In this document: positions 45,276 through 55,420 of the stretch, in pieces
Numbering within the stretch: position 1 is the first letter of the stretch
Layout of the letters: every line of letters starts with the position of its first letter
From: Prosthecodimorpha staleyi
GTDB lineage: Bacteria > Pseudomonadota > Alphaproteobacteria > Rhizobiales > Ancalomicrobiaceae
Direction of reading: 5' to 3'
Assembly (NCBI RefSeq): GCF_018729455.1
Contig: NZ_JAHHZF010000003.1
Location: 409,052-473,051 of the forward strand
DNA length: 64,000 bases
Made by a program: the position numbers and the translations under genes
The notes under the pieces: generated by a model
The model's input: the letters and a program-made list of their open reading frames with translations, nothing else
What the model was told of the DNA's origin: nothing
The model's database searches: none

Positions 45276-46805
45276 ATGACCGACAGTTCCCTTCATCTCG
45301 GCAACGGCGGCGGGCTCGTCGAGCGCTCGCCGGTGCTGGCATGGGCGAAGCGCGCCCTGACCATGGCGCCCGCGGCAGCGCGCCGGTCGCCGCCGCGCTT
45401 CTTCGGCACGCTGGTCTTCTTCGTCGCCCTGATCGTGCTCACCGTGCGCGGTGCGGCGCTGCTGAAGGATGCCGACACGCTCTGGCACGTCTTCGTCGGC
45501 ACCGGCATCCTGGAGACCGGCCGCTTCCCGACCGTCGACACCGCCTCCTGGACCATGGCGGGAACGCCCTGGATCGCGAAGGAATGGCTGTCGCAGGTCA
45601 TCCTTGCCGCCGCCCAGCGCGCCGGCGGCTGGCCGCTGGTCGCGCTGACCGCCGCCGCCGCCGCCGCGCTCGCACTGGCCCTGATCGCCCGCGAGGCGGC
45701 AACCCGCCTTCCGCCGGCCATCGCCGCGCTGATCGCCGCGGCGGCCTTCACGCTGGTCGCCGGCCATACGCTCGCCCGGCCGCATGTGCTGGCCTGGCCG
45801 GTGATGATCGGCTGGACCATCGTGCTGATGCGCGCCGCCGAGGACGGCCGCGCGCCGAGCCCCTTCGCCGCCATCCTGATGGCGCTGTGGGCCAATCTGC
45901 ACGGGTCCTACCTGTTCGGCCTCGCCCTGATACCGGCCTTCGGCCTGGAGGCGCTGTTGCGCGCGCCCGCCGGCCGGCGCACCGAGACGGCGCTCGGCTG
46001 GCTGCTGATCCTGGTGCTCGCGCCGGCCGCCACCATGGCGCATGCCTACGGACCGGGCGCGCTCTTCGCCGCCGGCAAGGTCCTCGGGCTCGGCAGCGCC
46101 GCCGCCTTCGTGGCCGAATGGGCGCCGACCGATCTCGGCCGCTTAAGCGGCGGCAAGATCGCCATCCTGGCCGGCATCGCCGCCCTGGTGTTGTCGCCCG
46201 GCCGCCTGCCGCCGATCCGCGTCGCGCTGCTGATCGGCCTCCTCGACATGGCGGTCTCGCACGAGCGCCATCTCGCCATGCTGGGCTTGATCGCCCCGCT
46301 GATCCTGATCGAACCGATCGCGGAGCGCGCCGGCGCGGGACGTGCGGAAGGGGATCAGACGGGCGGTCGGCTATCCGGCTTCGGCCTATACGCGGCCGGC
46401 GCGGCGGCGCTCGCCGCGCTCGCCTTCACCGGTATGGCCGCGCTCGGCGCCCTGACCACGCGGCCGGATCTCCTGCCGATCGCCGCCCTCGACGCCGCCA
46501 AAGCGGCCGGGGTCACCGGCCAGGTCTTCAACGAATACGAGTTCGGCGGCACGCTGATCACGCGCGGCATCCCGACCTATATCGACGGCCGCACCGAGCT
46601 TTACGGTCCGGAGCGGCTGACCACCTATGTCGCCGCGACCGGCGTCTCGACGCCGGGCACGCTCGAAAAGGTTCTGTCGGACAGCCGGATCGGCTGGACC
46701 CTGCTGCGCCCCGACCAGCCGGCGGCGGCGCTTCTCGACCACCTGCCCGGCTGGCACCGCATCTATGGCGACGAGGTCGCCGTGGTGCACAAGCGCATCC
46801 CCTGA
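45276..46805 (+). CDS. Large polytopic hypothetical membrane protein
   Basis: A 509-residue protein with about ten to eleven predicted helices and a soluble C-terminus. DADTLWHVFVGTGILETGRFP and TPWIAKEWLSQVILAAAQ after helix 1 resemble the first periplasmic loop of GT-C-like membrane enzymes. The C-terminal part (VFNEYEFGGTLITRGIPTYI; DGRTELYGPERL) is conserved in alphaproteobacterial relatives. The function is not known; a glycosyl- or lipid-carrier role is only a guess from topology. It is divergent from ndvA with 171 bp between starts, so shared regulation is possible. Confidence 0.82.
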   Translation: MTDSSLHLGNGGGLVERSPVLAWAKRALTMAPAAARRSPPRFFGTLVFFVALIVLTVRGAALLKDADTLWHVFVGTGILETGRFPTVDTASWTMAGTPWIAKEWLSQVILAAAQRAGGWPLVALTAAAAAALALALIAREAATRLPPAIAALIAAAAFTLVAGHTLARPHVLAWPVMIGWTIVLMRAAEDGRAPSPFAAILMALWANLHGSYLFGLALIPAFGLEALLRAPAGRRTETALGWLLILVLAPAATMAHAYGPGALFAAGKVLGLGSAAAFVAEWAPTDLGRLSGGKIAILAGIAALVLSPGRLPPIRVALLIGLLDMAVSHERHLAMLGLIAPLILIEPIAERAGAGRAEGDQTGGRLSGFGLYAAGAAALAALAFTGMAALGALTTRPDLLPIAALDAAKAAGVTGQVFNEYEFGGTLITRGIPTYIDGRTELYGPERLTTYVAATGVSTPGTLEKVLSDSRIGWTLLRPDQPAAALLDHLPGWHRIYGDEVAVVHKRIP

Positions 46806-46909
46806 CGACCCGCCCCTGACGACCGCATCCCTTCCATCGCGAGGACGGCCCGTCGCCGTGCGGCGGGCTCCGTTCGCGCCGGGACCGGCCGGCCGATCGG
46901 CGGGACGGC

Positions 46910-48502
46910 CTATTCGGCCGCCTCGGCCGCCGTCCAGGGCTTCGGCTTCTCCCAGCGCAGCTTCGGCGAGCGGGCCGCGCGGGTCTCGTCGAGGCGGCGG
47001 CGCGGGGCGAAGCGCGGCGCCTGGGTGAAGCGCTCGGTCTCGCCGCGCTTGGCGGACAGGACGAGATCGCGCAGCGTGGCGACGAACAGATCGAGGCTCG
47101 CCTTGGACTCGCTCTCGGTCGGCTCGATCAGCATGGCGCCGTGGACGACCAGCGGGAAATACATGGTCATCGGATGGTAACCCTCGTCGATCATCGCCTT
47201 GGCGAAATCGAGCGTGGTGATCCCGGTCTCCTTGAGGAAGCCGTCGTCGAACAGCACCTCGTGCATCGAGGGATGGTCCGGGAAGGGCAGCGTCATCAGG
47301 TCGGCGAGGCCGGCGCGCACGTAGTTGGCGGCCAGGACCGCATCCTCCGAGGCCTGCCGCAGGCCGTCCGTGCCGTGGCTGAGCATGTAGGCGAGCGCCC
47401 GGGTAAACATGCCCATCTGGCCGTGGAACGCGGTCATGCGGCCGAACGGGGTCTCGCCCGGCGCGGTGCCGGCTTCGGTCTCGACCAGCACCGGCCGGCC
47501 TTCCTCCAGGTGGATGAAGGGCAGCGGCGCGAAGGGCGCGAGGCGCGACGACAGCACCACCGGACCGGCGCCCGGCCCGCCGCCGCCATGCGGCGTCGAG
47601 AAGGTCTTGTGCAGGTTGATGTGCATGGCGTCGACGCCGAGATCGCCCGGCCGCACCTTGCCGACGATGGCGTTGAAGTTCGCGCCGTCGGCATAGAAAT
47701 AGGCCCCGGCCGCATGCACGGCCTCGGCGATCGCCGCCACCTCCGGCTCGAAGATGCCGCAGGTGTTCGGATTGGTCAGCATGATCGCCGCCACGTCCGG
47801 CCCGAGCAGGGCCTTGACGGCCTCGACATCGACCGTGCCGTCGGCGCGGGCCGGCACGTCGCGCACCGTCATGCCGATCAGCGCGGCGGTGGCCGGATTG
47901 GTGCCGTGGGCCGATTCCGGCACCAGCACCACGTTGCGCGTCTCGCCGCGGGCGCGGATGGCGGCCTTGATGGCCATCATGCCGCAAAGTTCGCCATGGG
48001 CGCCGGCCTTCGGGCTCATCGCGACCGCATCCATGCCGGTCAACCGGCACAGCCAGCCGCCCAGATCGGCGATCACGTCGAGCGCGCCCGGCACGGTCGA
48101 GACCGGCTGCAGCGGATGTACGTCGGCGAAGCCCGGCAGCCGCGCCATCTTCTCGTTGAGGCGCGGATTGTGCTTCATCGTGCAGGAACCGAGCGGATAG
48201 AGCCCGGTATCGATCGAATAGTTGGAGCGCGACAGGCGCACATAGTGGCGCATGGCCTCCGGCTCGGTCAGGCCGGGCAGGTCCGGCGCCGCCTTGCGGG
48301 CGAGCCGGCCGAGCCGCGGCGCGAGGCCGTCCGGCGCGGGCAGGTCGACGCCGGTCGTCTCGGCGCGGCCGATCTCGAAGATCAGCGGTTCCTCGACGCG
48401 CAGCGCGCGGTTGCCGGTGAAGGTCCACGGCGTGGCCGCCGGCGTGCCCTCGGCAGCGGCGGCGCCCTCGGGACGGGTGGGGCGACCCTGGTCGTTCAGC
48501 AT
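46910..48502 (-). CDS. gcvPB: Glycine dehydrogenase (decarboxylating) subunit 2
   Basis: A 530-residue P-protein subunit 2 of the glycine cleavage system. It contains the PLP-binding lysine in HINLHKTFSTPHGGGGPGAG, as well as SGSCTMKHNP-type GSCTMKHNPRLNEKMAR and the PDGP-like SAHGTNPATAALIGM. With GcvPA it decarboxylates glycine and passes aminomethyl to GcvH. ATG 48502 gives the usual length; it lies 20 bp after gcvPA in the gcvT-H-PA-PB operon and is its last gene. Confidence 0.95.
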   Translation of the reverse strand: MLNDQGRPTRPEGAAAAEGTPAATPWTFTGNRALRVEEPLIFEIGRAETTGVDLPAPDGLAPRLGRLARKAAPDLPGLTEPEAMRHYVRLSRSNYSIDTGLYPLGSCTMKHNPRLNEKMARLPGFADVHPLQPVSTVPGALDVIADLGGWLCRLTGMDAVAMSPKAGAHGELCGMMAIKAAIRARGETRNVVLVPESAHGTNPATAALIGMTVRDVPARADGTVDVEAVKALLGPDVAAIMLTNPNTCGIFEPEVAAIAEAVHAAGAYFYADGANFNAIVGKVRPGDLGVDAMHINLHKTFSTPHGGGGPGAGPVVLSSRLAPFAPLPFIHLEEGRPVLVETEAGTAPGETPFGRMTAFHGQMGMFTRALAYMLSHGTDGLRQASEDAVLAANYVRAGLADLMTLPFPDHPSMHEVLFDDGFLKETGITTLDFAKAMIDEGYHPMTMYFPLVVHGAMLIEPTESESKASLDLFVATLRDLVLSAKRGETERFTQAPRFAPRRRLDETRAARSPKLRWEKPKPWTAAEAAE

Positions 48503-48522
48503 GGTGTTCGTCCTCTCCCGGC

Positions 48523-49863
48523 TCAGATCACGGCCGCCAGGGCCTGCGCGTAGGCCGCGCGGTCCTCGTCGGTGTTCACTTCCGTGGCGGCGACGACGAT
48601 CAGGTCGTCGAGGCCCCGGCCCGGCTCCAGGCGCGAGACGGCGAGCCCGCCGAGGATGCCGCGTTCGGCCAGCCGCTCGATCACGGCGGCCGCATTGCCC
48701 GGCACACGGACGGTGAATTCGTTGAAGAAGCCGTCGTTCAGCACCTCGACGCCGGGCACCCGGCCGAGCGCATCGGCGAGCCTGATCGCGGCCTCGTGGT
48801 TGAGCCGCGCCAGCCGCTCCAGCCCGGCGCTTCCGAGCAGCGTCATGTGGATGGTGAAGGCGAGGCAGCACAGGCCCGAATTGGTGCAGATATTCGAGGT
48901 CGCCTTGTCGCGGCGGATATGCTGCTCGCGCGTCGACAGCGTCAGCACGAAGCCGCGCCGGTTCTCGGCGTCGACGGTCTCGCCGCACAGCCGGCCGGGC
49001 ATCTGGCGCAGAAACTTCTGCCGCGTCGCCATCAGGCCGACATAGGGGCCGCCGAAGCCGAGCGCATTGCCGATCGACTGGCCCTCGCCGACGACGATGT
49101 CGGCGCCCTGCCGGCCGGGCGGCTCGATCAGACCGAGGCTGACCACCTCGGTGAAGACCGCGATCAGCAGCGCACCGCAGGCATGCGCCTTCTCGGCGAT
49201 CGGGGCGAGATCGATCAGGTGCCCGTAGAAGGACGGCGACTGCACGACCACGCAGGAGGTGTCGCGGTCGATCGCCGCCAGGATGTCCTCGGTGCCGAGC
49301 GGATCGGGCGGCAGGGCCTGCACGCGATCCTCGGCCATGTCGGACAGGGTCTCGACGACGGCGCGATATTGCGGATGCAGCCCGCCCGAGACCACCGCCT
49401 TGTTGCGGCGGGTCAGCCGGTGGGCCATCAGCACGGCCTCGCCGGTCGCCGTCGAGCCGTCATACATCGAGGCGTTGGCGACCTCCATGCCGGTCAGTTC
49501 GGCGACCTGGGTCTGGAACTCGAACAGATATTGCAGCGTGCCCTGCGTGATTTCCGGCTGATAGGGCGTGTAGCTGGTCAGGAATTCCGACCGCTGGATC
49601 AGGTGGTCCACCGTCGCCGGGACATGGTGCTTGTAGGCGCCGGCGCCGACGAAGAAGGGTACCGACGAGGCCGGCACATTCTTCGCGGCCATGCGGCCCA
49701 TCAGGCGCTCGACCTCCAGCTCGCCGCGCATGCGCGGCAGGTCGATCAGGTCGGTCAGCAGCTTGTCGGCCGGCACGTCGGCGAACAGTGCATCGATGCC
49801 GGGGACGCCGATACGGGCGAGCATCTCGGCCCGGTCGGTCGCGGTCAGGGGATGATAGCGCAT
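48523..49863 (-). CDS. gcvPA: Glycine dehydrogenase (decarboxylating) subunit 1
   Basis: A 446-residue P-protein subunit 1, a fold-type I domain that pairs with Gcv[22 protein letters not shown] is a highly conserved P-protein segment, and [19 protein letters not shown] follows. The PLP lysine is in subunit 2, so this subunit completes the active site. It lies 7 bp after gcvH, and expression is set by the upstream glycine riboswitch. Confidence 0.95.
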   Translation of the reverse strand: MRYHPLTATDRAEMLARIGVPGIDALFADVPADKLLTDLIDLPRMRGELEVERLMGRMAAKNVPASSVPFFVGAGAYKHHVPATVDHLIQRSEFLTSYTPYQPEITQGTLQYLFEFQTQVAELTGMEVANASMYDGSTATGEAVLMAHRLTRRNKAVVSGGLHPQYRAVVETLSDMAEDRVQALPPDPLGTEDILAAIDRDTSCVVVQSPSFYGHLIDLAPIAEKAHACGALLIAVFTEVVSLGLIEPPGRQGADIVVGEGQSIGNALGFGGPYVGLMATRQKFLRQMPGRLCGETVDAENRRGFVLTLSTREQHIRRDKATSNICTNSGLCCLAFTIHMTLLGSAGLERLARLNHEAAIRLADALGRVPGVEVLNDGFFNEFTVRVPGNAAAVIERLAERGILGGLAVSRLEPGRGLDDLIVVAATEVNTDEDRAAYAQALAAVI

Positions 49864-49870
49864 CGCGGCC

Positions 49871-50239
49871 TCACAGCGTCTCGAGGAAGGCCTTGTAGGT
49901 CGCCTCGTCCATCAGGTCGCCGGTGTCGGTGCCCTGCGGGACGTGCAGCCGGACGAACCAGCCCTCGCCTTCCGGATCCTCGTTGACGAGGGCCGGATTG
50001 TCGGTCAGCGCCGCGTTGACCTCGAAGACGGTGCCGGCGATCGGGGCATAGACCTCGGAGGCCGCCTTGACGGACTCGACGACCGCCGCCTCCTTGCCCT
50101 TGTCGATCGCCTTGCCGGTCTCGGGCAGCTCGACATAGACGACATCGCCCAACTGGGCCTGGGCATACTGGCTGATGCCGATCGTGGCCATGTTGCCGTC
50201 GATGCGGATCCACTCGTGGTCTTTGGTGTAGAGGGTCAT
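49871..50239 (-). CDS. gcvH: Glycine cleavage system H protein
   Basis: A 122-residue H protein that carries the aminomethyl group on lipoyl-lysine between P, T and L proteins. The lipoylated lysine is in [16 protein letters not shown] (about residue 63), the expected position. [15 protein letters not shown] is the normal N-terminus. It lies 12 bp after gcvT. Confidence 0.96.
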   Translation of the reverse strand: MTLYTKDHEWIRIDGNMATIGISQYAQAQLGDVVYVELPETGKAIDKGKEAAVVESVKAASEVYAPIAGTVFEVNAALTDNPALVNEDPEGEGWFVRLHVPQGTDTGDLMDEATYKAFLETL

Positions 50240-50251
50240 GGGACGGCTCCG

Positions 50252-51400
50252 TCAGCGCTTGAAGCGATTGGGGACGAAAGGCAGGGCGGCGACGCGCGCG
50301 GCGAGCGGCTTGCCGCGCACGATCAAGGCGAGTTCCGTGCCGGGCGCAGCGAAGGCCGGCTCGACGAAGCCCATGGCGAGCGGGGCGTTCAGGCTCGGTC
50401 CGAAGCCGCCCGAGGTGACGATGCCGACCGGGCGACCGTCCGGGGCGGTGATGGCGGTGCCCTCGCGGGCCGGAGCGCGGCCCTCGGGCAGGAGGCCGAC
50501 GCGGATGCGCTTCGTGCCCTCGGCGATCTCGGCGCGGATGCGCGCGAAGCCGGGGAAACCGCCGCCCTCGCGCCGGCGTTTCTGGATCGACCAGAGAAGG
50601 CCGGCTTCGATCGGGCTGACCGTCTCGTCGAGTTCGTGGCCGTAGAGGCAGAGGCCGCCCTCGAGCCGCAGGCTGTCGCGCGCGCCGAGCCCGATCGGCT
50701 TGACCGACGGATCGGCCAGCAATGCGTCCCAGAGCGCGCCGGCCTCGGCCGCCGGCACCGAGATCTCGTAGCCGTCCTCGCCGGTATAGCCCGAACGCGT
50801 GACCTCGACGGCGATGCCGGCGAGCGTCACCGCACCGACCGCCATGAAGGCCATGCCGGCAGCACTTGCGGCACCGAGCCGGACCATGACGGCTTGCGCC
50901 TCGGGGCCCTGCAGGGCGAGCAGCGCGCGCTCCGGATAGGTCTCCAGCCGCACCTGCGCCGGCAGGCGCGCGGCGATATGGGCATAATCGACCGCCTTGC
51001 GCCCCGCATTGACGACGAGACCGAGGCGGCCGTCGTCGGCCGCATCCGGGCCGCGCTGGACCATCAGGTCGTCGATGCAGCCGCCGTCGTCGTTGAGAAG
51101 CTGCGAATAGCGCTGGCGGCCGAGGCCGAGATTGAGGATGTCGGCGGGGATCAGGGCCTCGAGGGCGGCCGCGGTGGTCGCGTGGTCGGGGCCGATCAGG
51201 GCGGCCTGGCCCATATGCGACACGTCGAACAGACCCGCATGCTCGCGGGTCCATTTGTGCTCGGCGAGGATGCCGGCCGGATACTGCACCGGCATCGCAT
51301 AGCCGGCGAAGGGCACCATGCGGGCGCCGAGCGCGACATGACGGTCGTGCAGGGGGGTGGCGAGGATCTCGCTCGGATCGACAGAAGGTTGGGCGGTCAT
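50252..51400 (-). CDS. gcvT: Glycine cleavage system aminomethyltransferase (T protein)
   Basis: A 382-residue T protein that moves the C1 unit from the H protein to tetrahydrofolate. TPLHDRHVALGARMVPFAGY and AGLFDVSHMGQ (the conserved catalytic-region start), then RSGYTGEDGYEISVP and IGLGARDSLRLEGGLCLYGH, are textbook segments. ATG 51400 is chosen just after the riboswitch expression platform. First gene of gcvT-gcvH-gcvPA-gcvPB. Confidence 0.96.
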   Translation of the reverse strand: MTAQPSVDPSEILATPLHDRHVALGARMVPFAGYAMPVQYPAGILAEHKWTREHAGLFDVSHMGQAALIGPDHATTAAALEALIPADILNLGLGRQRYSQLLNDDGGCIDDLMVQRGPDAADDGRLGLVVNAGRKAVDYAHIAARLPAQVRLETYPERALLALQGPEAQAVMVRLGAASAAGMAFMAVGAVTLAGIAVEVTRSGYTGEDGYEISVPAAEAGALWDALLADPSVKPIGLGARDSLRLEGGLCLYGHELDETVSPIEAGLLWSIQKRRREGGGFPGFARIRAEIAEGTKRIRVGLLPEGRAPAREGTAITAPDGRPVGIVTSGGFGPSLNAPLAMGFVEPAFAAPGTELALIVRGKPLAARVAALPFVPNRFKR

Positions 51401-51972
51401 TCCAGGTCCCGGACCGGCGCGTTGGGCCGCGCGGTCGAAAGCGGACCGATGCCGCCGCCAACCGTCGCGCCCCCTCTGTCCGATGACCTGAGAGATTTCC
51501 CGGCCGGCGCGCGCTCTCCAATCAGCCACGCACCCGACGGTTACTCCTTCGGTGAGCCGACGACCGGTTGCCGGCGGCTGCTTTCCAGAGTGTCGCTCGC
51601 CCCCCGCGGTCCTCGGGACCTGAGAGTTTCCGGGGCGGTTTCTCCTTCGGTGCCGGTCACCCGATGCGGACTACCGTCCACGGCGGATTTCCGGGCTCTC
51701 CCGCGGGGGCGTGGGCCTGGCGGGGTTGCCGCTCCGGCCGTCGAGTCGCGTCGTGCTCGACGGGCGAGACCTTAGGTCGGAACCGCCGGTGCGTCAATTC
51801 GCCATAGGGTCGATCTTTTCGGCAGCGGCCCGCCAAGCGCCTGAATTTGAAGCGCGCTTCGGCGAAGGCCCGGCATCGGCGGCGCCGCTTCGTCCGGACG
51901 CATCGCGCCGAAGGCGGCACGCGACCCTGTGCTGCCAGAGCTTCACCGGTCTTCCGATCGTCCGGCCCGCCC
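51401..51972 (-). other. gcv leader and promoter region (572 bp without a gene)
   Basis: The gap between gcvT and the upstream lipoprotein gene. Bases 51468-51704 hold the tandem glycine riboswitch. Bases 51705-51972 should hold the gcv promoter and the 3' end of the lipoprotein transcript; I see no gene there. Between the second aptamer and the ATG there is a short GC-rich expression-platform-like stretch. Confidence 0.6.
51468..51704 (-). promoter_or_regulatory. Tandem glycine riboswitch upstream of gcvT
   Basis: Two aptamers in series on the minus strand. The second (proximal to gcvT) ends with the hallmark CTCTCAGGTC... GGACAGAGGGGG (reverse of 51468-51495), and its core ACCGAAGGAG is at about 51543-51555. 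The first has GGAGAGCCCGG at its 5' end (about 51694), core ACCGAAGGAG around 51640-51650 and CTCTCAGGTCCC... ACTCTGG at its 3' end (about 51585-51630). This matches the glycine riboswitch consensus, which normally turns on gcv expression when glycine is high. Confidence 0.92.
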
Positions 51973-52569
51973 TTAGCCGGCCTTCGGCTTCTTGCCCTTC
52001 GGCGCGGGCTTTTCCGGCTTGTCGTCGAGGCCGACATAGATGGTCACGCCGGAGGTGATGTTGGCCGGCAGCGTCATCGCCTCGTCGACCGCCGACCAGA
52101 GCGCCGAATAGTCCGGCGCGCCGACATCGACCGTGACGGTGTTCAGGCGGGTGTAGAGCACCTGGTCGCCCTTGACGGCGGCGATGCGGACCGGGACCTG
52201 CACCTTGCCGGTGGCGCCCTTCGGTCCGGCGGCGACGCGTCCGGCGGCGCCGACGCGCACCGACATGGTCTCGCCGTTGATGTCGCATTCGCGCGCCACG
52301 CGCTGGACGCTGATCTGGAAGCGCAGGAAGTCGGCATTGCCCTGCTTGCCGGTCTCGTAGAGCGGCAAGGTCTCCGTGCCGCTGCGGATCTCGATCAGAG
52401 GGCAGACCGGGCGGGCCTTGATCGCCTCGCCGTCGAGCTCGGCGCCGTCGGTCTTGGTCCCGCTCAGCAGTGTCGTGCCGATCGAGTCCATCGTGCCGCC
52501 GCATCCGGCAAGGAGCAGCGCGGTCGCAAGCCCGGCGGCGATAGGCGCGAAACGGATGGGAGTCGACAT
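51973..52569 (-). CDS. Hypothetical lipoprotein
   Basis: A 198-residue protein with a type II signal peptide: [20 protein letters not shown] then LLAGC, giving a lipidated cysteine near residue 23. The mature part has no recognised domain; [20 protein letters not shown] and [22 protein letters not shown] suggest a beta-sandwich with a cysteine pair, and the C-terminus is Lys/Pro-rich. The residue after Cys is Gly, so outer-membrane sorting is likely. It is divergent from ispH. Confidence 0.85.
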   Translation of the reverse strand: MSTPIRFAPIAAGLATALLLAGCGGTMDSIGTTLLSGTKTDGAELDGEAIKARPVCPLIEIRSGTETLPLYETGKQGNADFLRFQISVQRVARECDINGETMSVRVGAAGRVAAGPKGATGKVQVPVRIAAVKGDQVLYTRLNTVTVDVGAPDYSALWSAVDEAMTLPANITSGVTIYVGLDDKPEKPAPKGKKPKAG

Positions 52570-52957
52570 CGAACCTCTCGCGGGTGGATCAGTCGCCGAG
52601 ACCTATAGCCCCGCCCGGTGCAGCCGTCACGGGGGTATGGGTCTCGGAGTTCCTCGGGGCCGCCGGGCGGCCGCAGCCCGGCGGGCGCGGCGGCCGGCCC
52701 GGCGCGAAACCCGCTTGTCCCCAAGGCGTGGCGAAATCGAGGCAGCCCGCCGAAGGTGGGCAGCCGACCGCCGTGTCTCCGAGCGGGGCCGGGGTGGTGC
52801 ACGGGACCGGGTTCGCGCGCCGCCCGGCACCCTTGACTTGCCGCCCCCGTCTCCCTCTATTCCGCAGAACCCGCGGTCGGGGCGCGTCCGGTCCCGACCG
52901 GCCGGGGCGCGCGCGCCCCGAAGGCCGGCCCGCGAATCGAACCACGCTCCGAGACCC
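52570..52957. other. Divergent gap between the lipoprotein gene and ispH (388 bp)
   Basis: A GC-rich region with open frames on both strands, none with a start, ribosome site and family similarity together. It should contain the promoters of both flanking genes. I see no RNA gene or clear operator. Confidence 0.45.
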
Positions 52958-53965
52958 ATGGCCGACGCGAAACCGCCGCTCACGATCCTGCTCGCCGCGC
53001 CGCGCGGCTTCTGTGCCGGCGTCGACCGGGCGATCCAGATCGTCGAACTGGCGCTGGAGCGCTACGGCGCGCCGGTCTATGTGCGCCACGAGATCGTCCA
53101 CAACCGCTACGTCGTCGACAGCCTGAAGCAGAAGGGCGCGGTCTTCGTCGAGGAACTGGACGAGATCCCCGAGACCGGCCAGCCGGTCATCTTCTCCGCC
53201 CATGGTGTGCCGAAATCCGTGCCGGCCGACGCCAGGGCGCGCAACCTCTTTCATCTCGACGCCACCTGCCCGCTGGTCACCAAGGTGCATCGCGAGGCCG
53301 AAGTCCATCACAAGCGCGGCTTCCACGTCCTGCTGATCGGCCATGCCGGCCATCCGGAGGTGATCGGCACCATGGGCCAGCTGCCGGAGGGCGCCGTCAC
53401 GCTGATCGAGACGGTCGCCGACGTGGCCGCACTGGTCCCGCCGGCCGGCCGGCCGCTCGCCTATACGACCCAGACAACCCTGTCGCTCGACGACACCCAT
53501 GGCATCGTCGAGGCCCTGCAGGCGCGTTTCCCGGACATCCGGGCACCCCACAAGGAAGACATCTGCTACGCCACCACCAACCGCCAGATGGCGGTCAAGC
53601 GGATCGCCCCGGACGTCGACGGGCTGGTGGTGGTCGGCGCGCCGAACTCGTCCAATTCGCAGCGCCTGCGCGAGGTCGCCGAGCGGGCCGGCTGTCCGAT
53701 CGCGGTGCTGATCCAGCGCGCTACCGAACTCGACTGGACGCGCTTCGCCGGGCTGCGGCGGGTCGGCATCACGGCCGGCGCCTCGGCCCCGGATCTGCTG
53801 GTCGACGAGGTCATCGCCGCCTTCGCCGAACGCTACGCCATCACCGTCGAGACGGTGCGCACCGCCGACGAATCAATCACCTTCAACCTGCCGCGCGGCT
53901 TGCGGGAAACCGCCGAGGCGGCGTCCGAGACCGGACGCCGCCCGCTCAATCCGGCGGCCGAGTAG
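52958..53965 (+). CDS. ispH: 4-hydroxy-3-methylbut-2-enyl diphosphate reductase
   Basis: A 335-residue IspH (LytB), last step of the MEP isoprenoid pathway giving IPP and DMAPP. The three cluster cysteines are in [13 protein letters not shown] (about Cys18), [11 protein letters not shown] (about Cys108) and [12 protein letters not shown] (about Cys209). ATG 52958 gives the family N-terminus; the long upstream open frame has no similarity. It starts a tight cluster ispH-thrB-rnhA-lipid kinase, with only 4 bp to thrB. Confidence 0.96.
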   Translation: MADAKPPLTILLAAPRGFCAGVDRAIQIVELALERYGAPVYVRHEIVHNRYVVDSLKQKGAVFVEELDEIPETGQPVIFSAHGVPKSVPADARARNLFHLDATCPLVTKVHREAEVHHKRGFHVLLIGHAGHPEVIGTMGQLPEGAVTLIETVADVAALVPPAGRPLAYTTQTTLSLDDTHGIVEALQARFPDIRAPHKEDICYATTNRQMAVKRIAPDVDGLVVVGAPNSSNSQRLREVAERAGCPIAVLIQRATELDWTRFAGLRRVGITAGASAPDLLVDEVIAAFAERYAITVETVRTADESITFNLPRGLRETAEAASETGRRPLNPAAE

Positions 53966-53969
53966 CGCC

Positions 53970-54935
53970 ATGGCCGTCTATACCGAAGTTGCCGACGAGG
54001 ATCTCGCGCGGTTCGTCGCCGCCTACGACATCGGCCGCGTGCTCGCCTGCAAGGGCATCGCGGAAGGCGTCGAGAACTCGAACTTCCTGCTCCATACGGA
54101 GAAGGGGTTCTACATCCTGACGCTCTACGAAAAGCGCGTCGATCCGGGCGACCTGCCCTTCTTCCTCGGCCTGATGGAGCATCTCGCCCAGGGCGGCGTG
54201 ACCTGCCCGCTGCCGGTGCGCAACCGCACCGGCGCCGCGCTCGGCACGCTGGCGGGACGGCCGGCGGCGATCATCACCTTCCTGGATGGCGTCTGGGTGC
54301 GCCGGCCGACCGCCGAGCATTGCGGTGCGGTCGGCGCCGCGCTCGCCCGCTTCCATCTGGCCGGCGCCGATTTCGCCCTGACGCGCCGCAACGCGCTGAC
54401 GGTCGATGCCTGGCGCCCGCTCTACGAGCGCTCCAAGCCGAAGGCCGACACGGTCTTCGCGGGTCTCGCCGGCGAGATCGAGCGCGAGCTCGATGCGCTC
54501 GAGGCCGCCTGGCCGACCGACCTGCCGCGCGGGGTGATCCATGCCGATCTCTTCCCCGACAACGTCTTCTTCCTCGAGGACCGGCTCTCCGGGCTGATCG
54601 ATTTCTACTTCGCCTGCAATGACTTCCTGGCCTACGATCTGGCCGTGTGCCTGAATTCCTGGTGCTTCGAGACGGACGGCAGCTTCAACCTGACCAAGGG
54701 CCGGGCGATGCTGAACGGCTATCTCGGCCTGCGCGCGCTGAGCGACGCGGAATGCGCCGCGCTGCCGCTGCTCTGCCGCGGCTCGGCCCTGCGCTTCCTG
54801 CTGACCCGGCTCTACGACTGGCTGAACGTGCCGCCGGGCGCGCTGGTCCGGCCGAAGGACCCGCTCGAATATCTGCGCAAGCTGCGCTTCCACCGCACGG
54901 TTGCGGACCCCTCCGGCTACGGACTCGATTCATGA
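53970..54935 (+). CDS. thrB: Homoserine kinase (APH-fold type)
   Basis: A 321-residue homoserine kinase of the APH-like ThrB class common in Alphaproteobacteria. [20 protein letters not shown] opens it; [21 protein letters not shown] holds the catalytic Asp and Asn, and [20 protein letters not shown] the metal-binding Asp. It phosphorylates homoserine in threonine synthesis. The stop overlaps the rnhA start (ATGA), so it is co-translated. Confidence 0.94.
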   Translation: MAVYTEVADEDLARFVAAYDIGRVLACKGIAEGVENSNFLLHTEKGFYILTLYEKRVDPGDLPFFLGLMEHLAQGGVTCPLPVRNRTGAALGTLAGRPAAIITFLDGVWVRRPTAEHCGAVGAALARFHLAGADFALTRRNALTVDAWRPLYERSKPKADTVFAGLAGEIERELDALEAAWPTDLPRGVIHADLFPDNVFFLEDRLSGLIDFYFACNDFLAYDLAVCLNSWCFETDGSFNLTKGRAMLNGYLGLRALSDAECAALPLLCRGSALRFLLTRLYDWLNVPPGALVRPKDPLEYLRKLRFHRTVADPSGYGLDS

Positions 54936-55420
54936 GCGACGAGGAGACGGCCGGCCAGGGCGTCGTGATCTACACGGACGGCGCCTGCTCGGGCAATCCG
55001 GGCCCCGGCGGCTGGGGCGCGATCCTGCGCTGGAACGGGCGCGAGAAGGAACTGAAGGGCGGCGAGGCCGACACCACCAACAATCGCATGGAGATGATGG
55101 CGGCGATCTCGGCAATCGAGGCGCTGCGCAGGCCCTGCCGGATCGACATCTACACGGACTCGGCCTATCTGCGCGGCGGCATCACCGGCTGGATCCACGG
55201 CTGGAAGCGCAACGGCTGGAAGACCGCCGACAAGAAGCCGGTCAAGAATGCCGATCTGTGGCAGCGCCTCGACGCGGCGCTCGGCAGCCACGAGATCGTC
55301 TGGCATTGGGTCAAGGGCCATGCCGGCCATCCCGAGAACGAGCGCGCCGACGCCCTCGCCCGCGAGGGCATGCGCCCCTATATGCCGGCGAGGCGACGGG
55401 CACCGGACGGCGAGCGATGA
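54932..55420 (+). CDS. rnhA: Ribonuclease HI
   Basis: A 162-residue RNase HI that removes RNA from RNA-DNA hybrids. The four acidic residues are in [15 protein letters not shown] (Asp), NRMEMMA (Glu), TDSAYLRGG (Asp) and ERADALA (Asp), with the flexible-loop His in [11 protein letters not shown] 54932 overlaps the thrB stop, and its own stop overlaps the next start at 55417. The ispH-thrB-rnhA order is widespread in Rhizobiales. Confidence 0.96.
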   Translation: MSDEETAGQGVVIYTDGACSGNPGPGGWGAILRWNGREKELKGGEADTTNNRMEMMAAISAIEALRRPCRIDIYTDSAYLRGGITGWIHGWKRNGWKTADKKPVKNADLWQRLDAALGSHEIVWHWVKGHAGHPENERADALAREGMRPYMPARRRAPDGER

